Of a stretch of DNA of 64,000 bases, positions 59,169-64,000 are shown piece by piece (within the stretch, counting starts at the first letter, position 1; each line of letters opens with the position of its first letter). Source of the stretch: Mangifera indica (lineage: Eukaryota > Streptophyta > Magnoliopsida > Sapindales > Anacardiaceae); the NCBI RefSeq assembly GCF_011075055.1, contig NC_058147.1, positions 1,984,001 through 2,048,000 on the forward strand, read 5' to 3'. Made by a program: the position numbers and the translations under genes. A model generated the notes under the pieces. That model made no database searches. It was not told where the DNA came from and worked only from the letters and a program-made list of their open reading frames with translations.

Positions 59169-60027
59169 GGGAAAAGGATTATTTTCCATCCATTTTTTAC
59201 CCCAATCTCAAACCTACACTCACAACAGATAAAAATTCATTTTTCCCATCCATAACCAAACTGTCGTCCATTTTTTTAGTTAGGGATAGGGGTAAAATCG
59301 TTATTTTAATTATAAACCTCAAAACTTTAAAATTTCACCATTTCCCCCCTCCAAGTTTTAAAAACTAACACTTCAACCCATTCTCAAAGTTTGAAAAGTT
59401 TAGATTTCACCCCTAGGGTTTGCTTCCTTCTCCGACCACCACCGACGGCTGACGCATTCCACCAATCTCCCATCTTCGACTACAAAGGACAACGAAAGAC
59501 GACCCTTCGTCACCCAGATCTGGACAACGAAGCGTCGTCCTTCGTCGTCTGGGTGGATCTCTTCGTCGCATCGTGCGACGAAAAGATCTTCGTCTCTTCG
59601 TCGCACCGTGCGCCAGGGAAATGAAAATCTCTTCGTCGCATCACTGCCGTCGTACTAGGAGAAGGTCGATGTCAACGTCAGAAGATGAAATTGAAGAACG
59701 AGGGTGAAACTGCTATTTTTGAAAGTTATGGGGGAGGCTGCGTTCTGAAAAATATGGAAACCCTAAGTTTGGGGGTGAAAATGTTACTTTTCAAAGTTTA
59801 AAAACTTTAAGTAAAAGTAAAATGTTAGTTTCTAAAACCTATGAGAGGTGAAAAGTAATAAATTTTATAACTTTTTAATATAAACAGTAAAATAACTATT
59901 TTACCTCTCCATTTAACAGAAAAAATAGATGACAATTTGGTCATGAGTGAAAAAAGTGGATTTTAATCTGCCGTGGGTATAGGTTTGAGAATGGCGTAAA
60001 AAATGGGTGGGAAATAGTCCTTTTCCC
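59169..60027. mobile_element. MULE-like foldback element J, perfect 9-bp target duplication
   Basis: The left end GGGAAAAGGATTATTTTCC and the inverted right end GGGAAAAGGACTATTTCCC are nearly identical. The flanking 9-mers are both AATTTTATT (59160-59168 and 60028-60036). The inner arms pair over most of their length (TTTTAAAAACTAACA / TGTTAGTTTCTAAAA; CCTAGGGTTTGC / CCCTAAGTTTGG). The GC-rich centre (about 59420-59690) carries repeated CTTCGTCG / CGACGAAG palindromes. It is 859 bp long. Confidence 0.85.
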
Positions 60028-60036
60028 AATTTTATT

Positions 60037-61222
60037 CACAAGTAAAAGGTCCAGCCCTCCATATTAGCCATTCATATGTGGGGATGTCCACAACTTCAGC
60101 AACAAAGAAGTACACATTCCCTTGTTTATTCTTCTGTGCTAGATCACTATGCCAAGGGTGGATCCAATCTAAATTGGCTTGGATCGAAGCTATAGTTCGA
60201 TAAATCAATATAAGATGGATGCTTAGGTTATATATGATACAAAGTGCATAGTAATATCAATAAACAGAATCAAATGCGAGCATTTGTTTGAGGAATGTGA
60301 ATGTAGGTTTCCACGTTAGTTCCAGAAATGAGATTATTTTGTAAGCTCTCTTCATTTTACATAAACGGTTTATAATTATATCATCTGTGCTGCAGATGGC
60401 ACAACATAATGAAGGATCACTGGCGGTACTAAAACCAGGAGAGCAATAACAGATTGCAGGAATATTCGTAAGGTACAAGTCTCTTTTGTTAATATAATAT
60501 TACTGGCCAAATATTAATCCTACTTGTGCCTTTCGGACACTTAAATATATAAAAACTGAAAGCAGTCTGTCTGAGGAAGATTATTGGGCAGGGAAGATCA
60601 CCCAACCGCCCTAGGATTGGGGAAATTATGACGAGGTTATCTCTTTCCTCTCCTTAAGTCTTTTGTTGTTTTAACCCAACAAATTTGTTATTATATTATA
60701 TAAACACATCTTGAATGTTTGAATTCTTAATAGAACAAACCAGATTACAGTGCCATCCGGGCACTGGTGGATCAGCAAAGTAGCGCATTGGGAAAAATCT
60801 CATCTGATGTAGAACTATGAGTAACTGTAACATACTTAAAAATGTAGAAAACCCAAATGAATATTAATCACAGATATCAGGTACCAAGTTGTCAAAATCC
60901 GTTCAAGTTTCTTATTCCAAATTAGAGGGTAAGCATTTCAAGCAATATGAGAAAAAAGTCAGCCACCCAGAACAAAATTGAAGACATGAAAGCAGGATTA
61001 AGAAGATAAAAAAGAGGGTACCTCTTTAAGTAATTGTTACAAAAGACGAGTAACTGGCATTCTATCTATTTGGGCATAAATACCACCACGAAAGAAAGCA
61101 AGACTAAGATGAAGATGAAAATAAAAAGCTTCACCAACTCATTTGAGGAGTGCATCCTGCTTCGCAATCAGATTATTCCCATGACCATTTCTTGGCAGTG
61201 TAAGGCTTGAAGAAAAGCATTA
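60037..61222. other. Spacer downstream of the PPR gene
   Basis: No gene is supported. A minus-strand frame at 60257-60478 has no recognisable product. The right part is the 3' untranslated region of the PPR gene. Confidence 0.4.
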
Positions 61223-64000
61223 CTATCTCATTGTTGGTCTCTTGCGGCTGAAGGCTTCAGATGCCATTAGTGCTACCTTTAAATCCTCAGATGCGGTGTA
61301 CCCTCGGCCCTCCATTCGCCTATGTACCCGAAGAGCATCTTGCACAAACCCACCTGCAATAAGCCCATTTATAACCCTCTCAAAATCAACAGGTTCCATT
61401 TGTTCCTCCCTTGATTCTAAAACCCCCAGAGCCTGAAGAGCTTTCTTCTCAACCCTGGCCCTTGCATACATATCACAAAGGCTTACTTGAAGCTTAAAAG
61501 GTGGTGCCTCACCCAGCTCAGAAATCTTACCCAATAGATGTTCAGCCTCATCAACCAGCTGCAGCCTACCCAACCAATCAACAAGAACAGTATAAGTAGC
61601 AGGTCCAGGCTCGAAGCCATCCTTCTCAAGCTGCAATAAGAGGCTTAAGGCCTTATCCAATAAATTCTTTTTCTCATAAGCTGCAATCATGCTAGCTGTG
61701 CACCTATCATCAGGCTTATACCCAAGTTTTATCATGTCATCAAAGTTGCTCCTTGCCTGATCAGGGTCACCAGCTAGTCCATAAGCCTCCACAAGCAAGG
61801 TGCAAGACTCCAAAGTTGGTTGGAATCCAGCAAATTGCATGGTTATTGCGATTCGTCCAGCTCCACTAACATCACCACATCGGGCAAAGGATCGTAGCAA
61901 TGCTAAATAAATCTCCTTTGAAGGTTTGATGTCTCTTACCTCCATCTCTCTGATCAACATCTCACCCAACTTGGGTTGGCCAACATTCACATATGCCATG
62001 ATCATTGAGTTATAGACCTTCATGTCTGGTTGAAAGCCATGGCTCTTCAAGCGTTCAAATGCTTCTTTAGCACGATCAAGGTTGCCTGCTTTGCTATACA
62101 TGTGAACCAGCACAGTGGCTGTCAAAATATCTGGCAGAATACCATTCTCATTCATCTGTTTGAAAATTCTCTCAGCGTCTTCTAATCGATTTTCCTTAGC
62201 ATAGGCTTCAATAAGCTTTGAGTAGTCTCGAACATTTGTTTGGAAAGATTTTTCACTCAACAAAAGTTCTGAAACCTACACATTATATCATTTACCATTA
62301 ACATATTTTTCACTCAACACAAGTTCTGATACCTACCAAATTACTTAATTAAACATTAACTACATCAAAATAGTTAAAACATCAATATGCTGCACTAATT
62401 TGAACTGTACAATGTAACCCAGAAATTTTCAACTCTGGTCTACACAAATGTTGCTCGTAAAAACAAGGGGGAAATTCCCAGTAGAATAGCATAAGAGCTA
62501 AAGATTGTTAATCAAGAACAGAATAGATCAATAGAAACAAAATGAAAAGAAGTGCAAATTAAATCAAACTGAAACTGCCTTGAAAAAATAAAGTGGTTAA
62601 TCACATTGAAAGTGCATAGATGATCAAGGGAGAGTAGGCCTAGTTTTTTATTTAATTAAACCTAGATGTTCATGCAACATGCATGAAATCAAGTAAGACA
62701 CCATAGTCAGGCATCTACTTTCTTTCCACCTTTTTTTCAAGGAACCCTAAACCCTTAGACACCATGGTCATTAAGTTGTTAAAGTTCCTATCAAAGCCAA
62801 TCATTTAACAGGATGAAGAGCAGGAGTTAATCATAAGACAAACAAGTAATAAACAATTCAGCATTCCATCATGGTAAAAGAAAATTAATCAACCATAATT
62901 TTACAGCACCGTGACAAGTTAAGAGAGGAATGAATGCAGGCAGTTACCTTGAAGCACAACTGAGTATTCTTTTCTTGCAATTTATCAAGTAGGGTGATCC
63001 AGTCTATCCTGCTAGGCTGTAGAAGCTCTTTCCATTCAGCCAACAAAAGTGAAGGGTCTTCCTCCTCTTTTAACGAGAGGATTTTCTCAGTAACCAGTTT
63101 GCACTTCCCAGATACTGGCTTCGGTTCCTGAGGCCATAGGACCTCTTCTGACTCATGGATCTTATCAGCTACTTTGGTCCACTTTGAATCTGATAGATCG
63201 AGTCCATAAATCTTGTATTTTATCTTCCCGTGTCTCTTTGGAAGGGTGACAACTTTCGGTTTATCCTCCATTCCAACACCCTCTCCATCCATAACTGCAC
63301 CATTTTTTCTTTCTGCTTCTTCTTTTTCTTGTGCTTGTGCCTCTTTTCTCATTCGCTCCAAACCCTCATAAAACTCACACTCCTCCATTTTTTCACGAGC
63401 CCATTTAAACCTAAGCTCTTTCAATAAATCCCCACGAATACCAATTTCGCCAGCAAACCTAGTCATTACCTTCACTTCTTCAGACTGTAAAAACCCTTTC
63501 ATTTTCTCCTTCTTCCTCGCTTTCTCCATGTCCTCCAATACCGAATTGCTGACTTCCCACACTGTTTTCCACAAATCCTCGCTAAAATCCTGAGATGGCG
63601 TGGCCCCAGCAGAGCCAAGCATATGCTGTAAACCTCCCTTTTCCATCTCAGATACAACTTTCTCAACAAGAATTAATAGCATACCATCAATCGTTTGTTT
63701 ATCGCAATCTAGATAAGCTTCAACCATCTTCTTACGCATTGTCCAAACAAATCGTGACAAAAACTCATTAATGCCCTCATCCTCCTCCTCCATATCGTTT
63801 CCAGGGTCAACGCTTGAACTAATTAGTTTAGTTTCTCGAGTTGAATGAATATATCTGGTGAAAGACAAAAGGGGCTTTGGGATTCTAGGATTTTGGAGAA
63901 GAGTAAAGCCATGACCTTCTGGTGACCAAGTATAAGGTAAGACTGGGGCTACAATGGAGGCTAAATTTTGGTGATTGTTGAAATAAGGAGTTGATAATCT
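61223..64000 (-). CDS. P-class pentatricopeptide repeat protein, probably organellar (5' end outside window)
   Basis: PPR proteins bind organelle RNA and affect its processing, stability or translation. Two exons are visible in transcript order: one from beyond 64000 to 62948, then 62275-61223, with 701 codons in phase. No ATG occurs in the frame near the edge, so the start lies outside the window. The N-terminal 350 residues are not PPR: they begin with a Ser/Pro/Thr-rich, acid-poor stretch that could be a transit peptide, then a charged helical region (ELRFKWAREKMEECEFYEGL; KEAQAQEKEEAERK) and LPKRHGKIKYKIYGLDLSDS. The second exon carries eight or nine 35-residue repeats of P type (for example NVRDYSKLIEAYAKENRLED; DMKVYNSMIMAYVNVGQPKL) and ends RKRPTMR with no E or DYW domain. 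RNA editing by this protein is therefore not indicated. The orthologue is not assigned. Confidence 0.88.

Overview
This is a stretch of nuclear chromosome from a flowering plant, almost certainly a eudicot. All recognisable genes are plant genes split by AT-rich GT..AG introns. They include flavonoid and lignan-type reductases, a chloroplast-type ornithine carbamoyltransferase, a gamma carbonic anhydrase of plant mitochondrial complex I, a Tubby-like F-box protein and a PPR protein. The spacers are AT-rich and full of small non-autonomous transposons. I cannot name the species from the sequence alone.

Layout: dihydroflavonol 4-reductase (+, 2462-3900); ornithine carbamoyltransferase (+, 5718-8045); a large auxilin-like J-domain protein (-, 8955-15203); a 6.9 kb gene-free block of nested transposons; 20S proteasome subunit alpha-1/PAF1 (+, 22076-24458); a pfkB-family sugar/nucleoside kinase (-, 25910-28193); a transposon-rich spacer; gamma carbonic anhydrase (-, 33831-37800); RER1 (+, 39500-40907); a 90-residue putative secreted or membrane-anchored protein (+, 42469-42832); a phenylcoumaran benzylic ether reductase-type enzyme (-, 45132-47263); a 6.7 kb gene-free block; a Tubby-like F-box protein (+, 53935-55850); an intron-less proline-rich unknown (-, 56313-58058); and a PPR protein (-, 61223 to the window edge, 5' end cut off). 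For each multi-exon model I joined exons at GT..AG sites and checked that the reading frame carries across every junction.

The genes form no operon-like or gene-cluster system. The two NADPH reductases (DFR and PCBER) act in different phenylpropanoid branches, lie 41 kb apart, and look coincidental. The rest are housekeeping functions.

The most distinctive signal is in the spacers. A family of roughly 400-950 bp elements folds back on itself along nearly its whole length. The ends begin GGCC or GGGA followed by a stretch ending in CCCACC. Seven copies are flanked by 9-bp direct repeats (two perfect, four at 8/9, one at 7/9), which points to a Mutator-like (MULE) non-autonomous family. Copies lie in or near most of the promoters in the window. 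A second family of about 200-400 bp, with ends like TAGGGGTGGATTCGAA, is also frequent. One locus (17.2-18.3 kb) shows three-level nesting of the two families. I saw no CRISPR, integron, toxin or virus-like locus.
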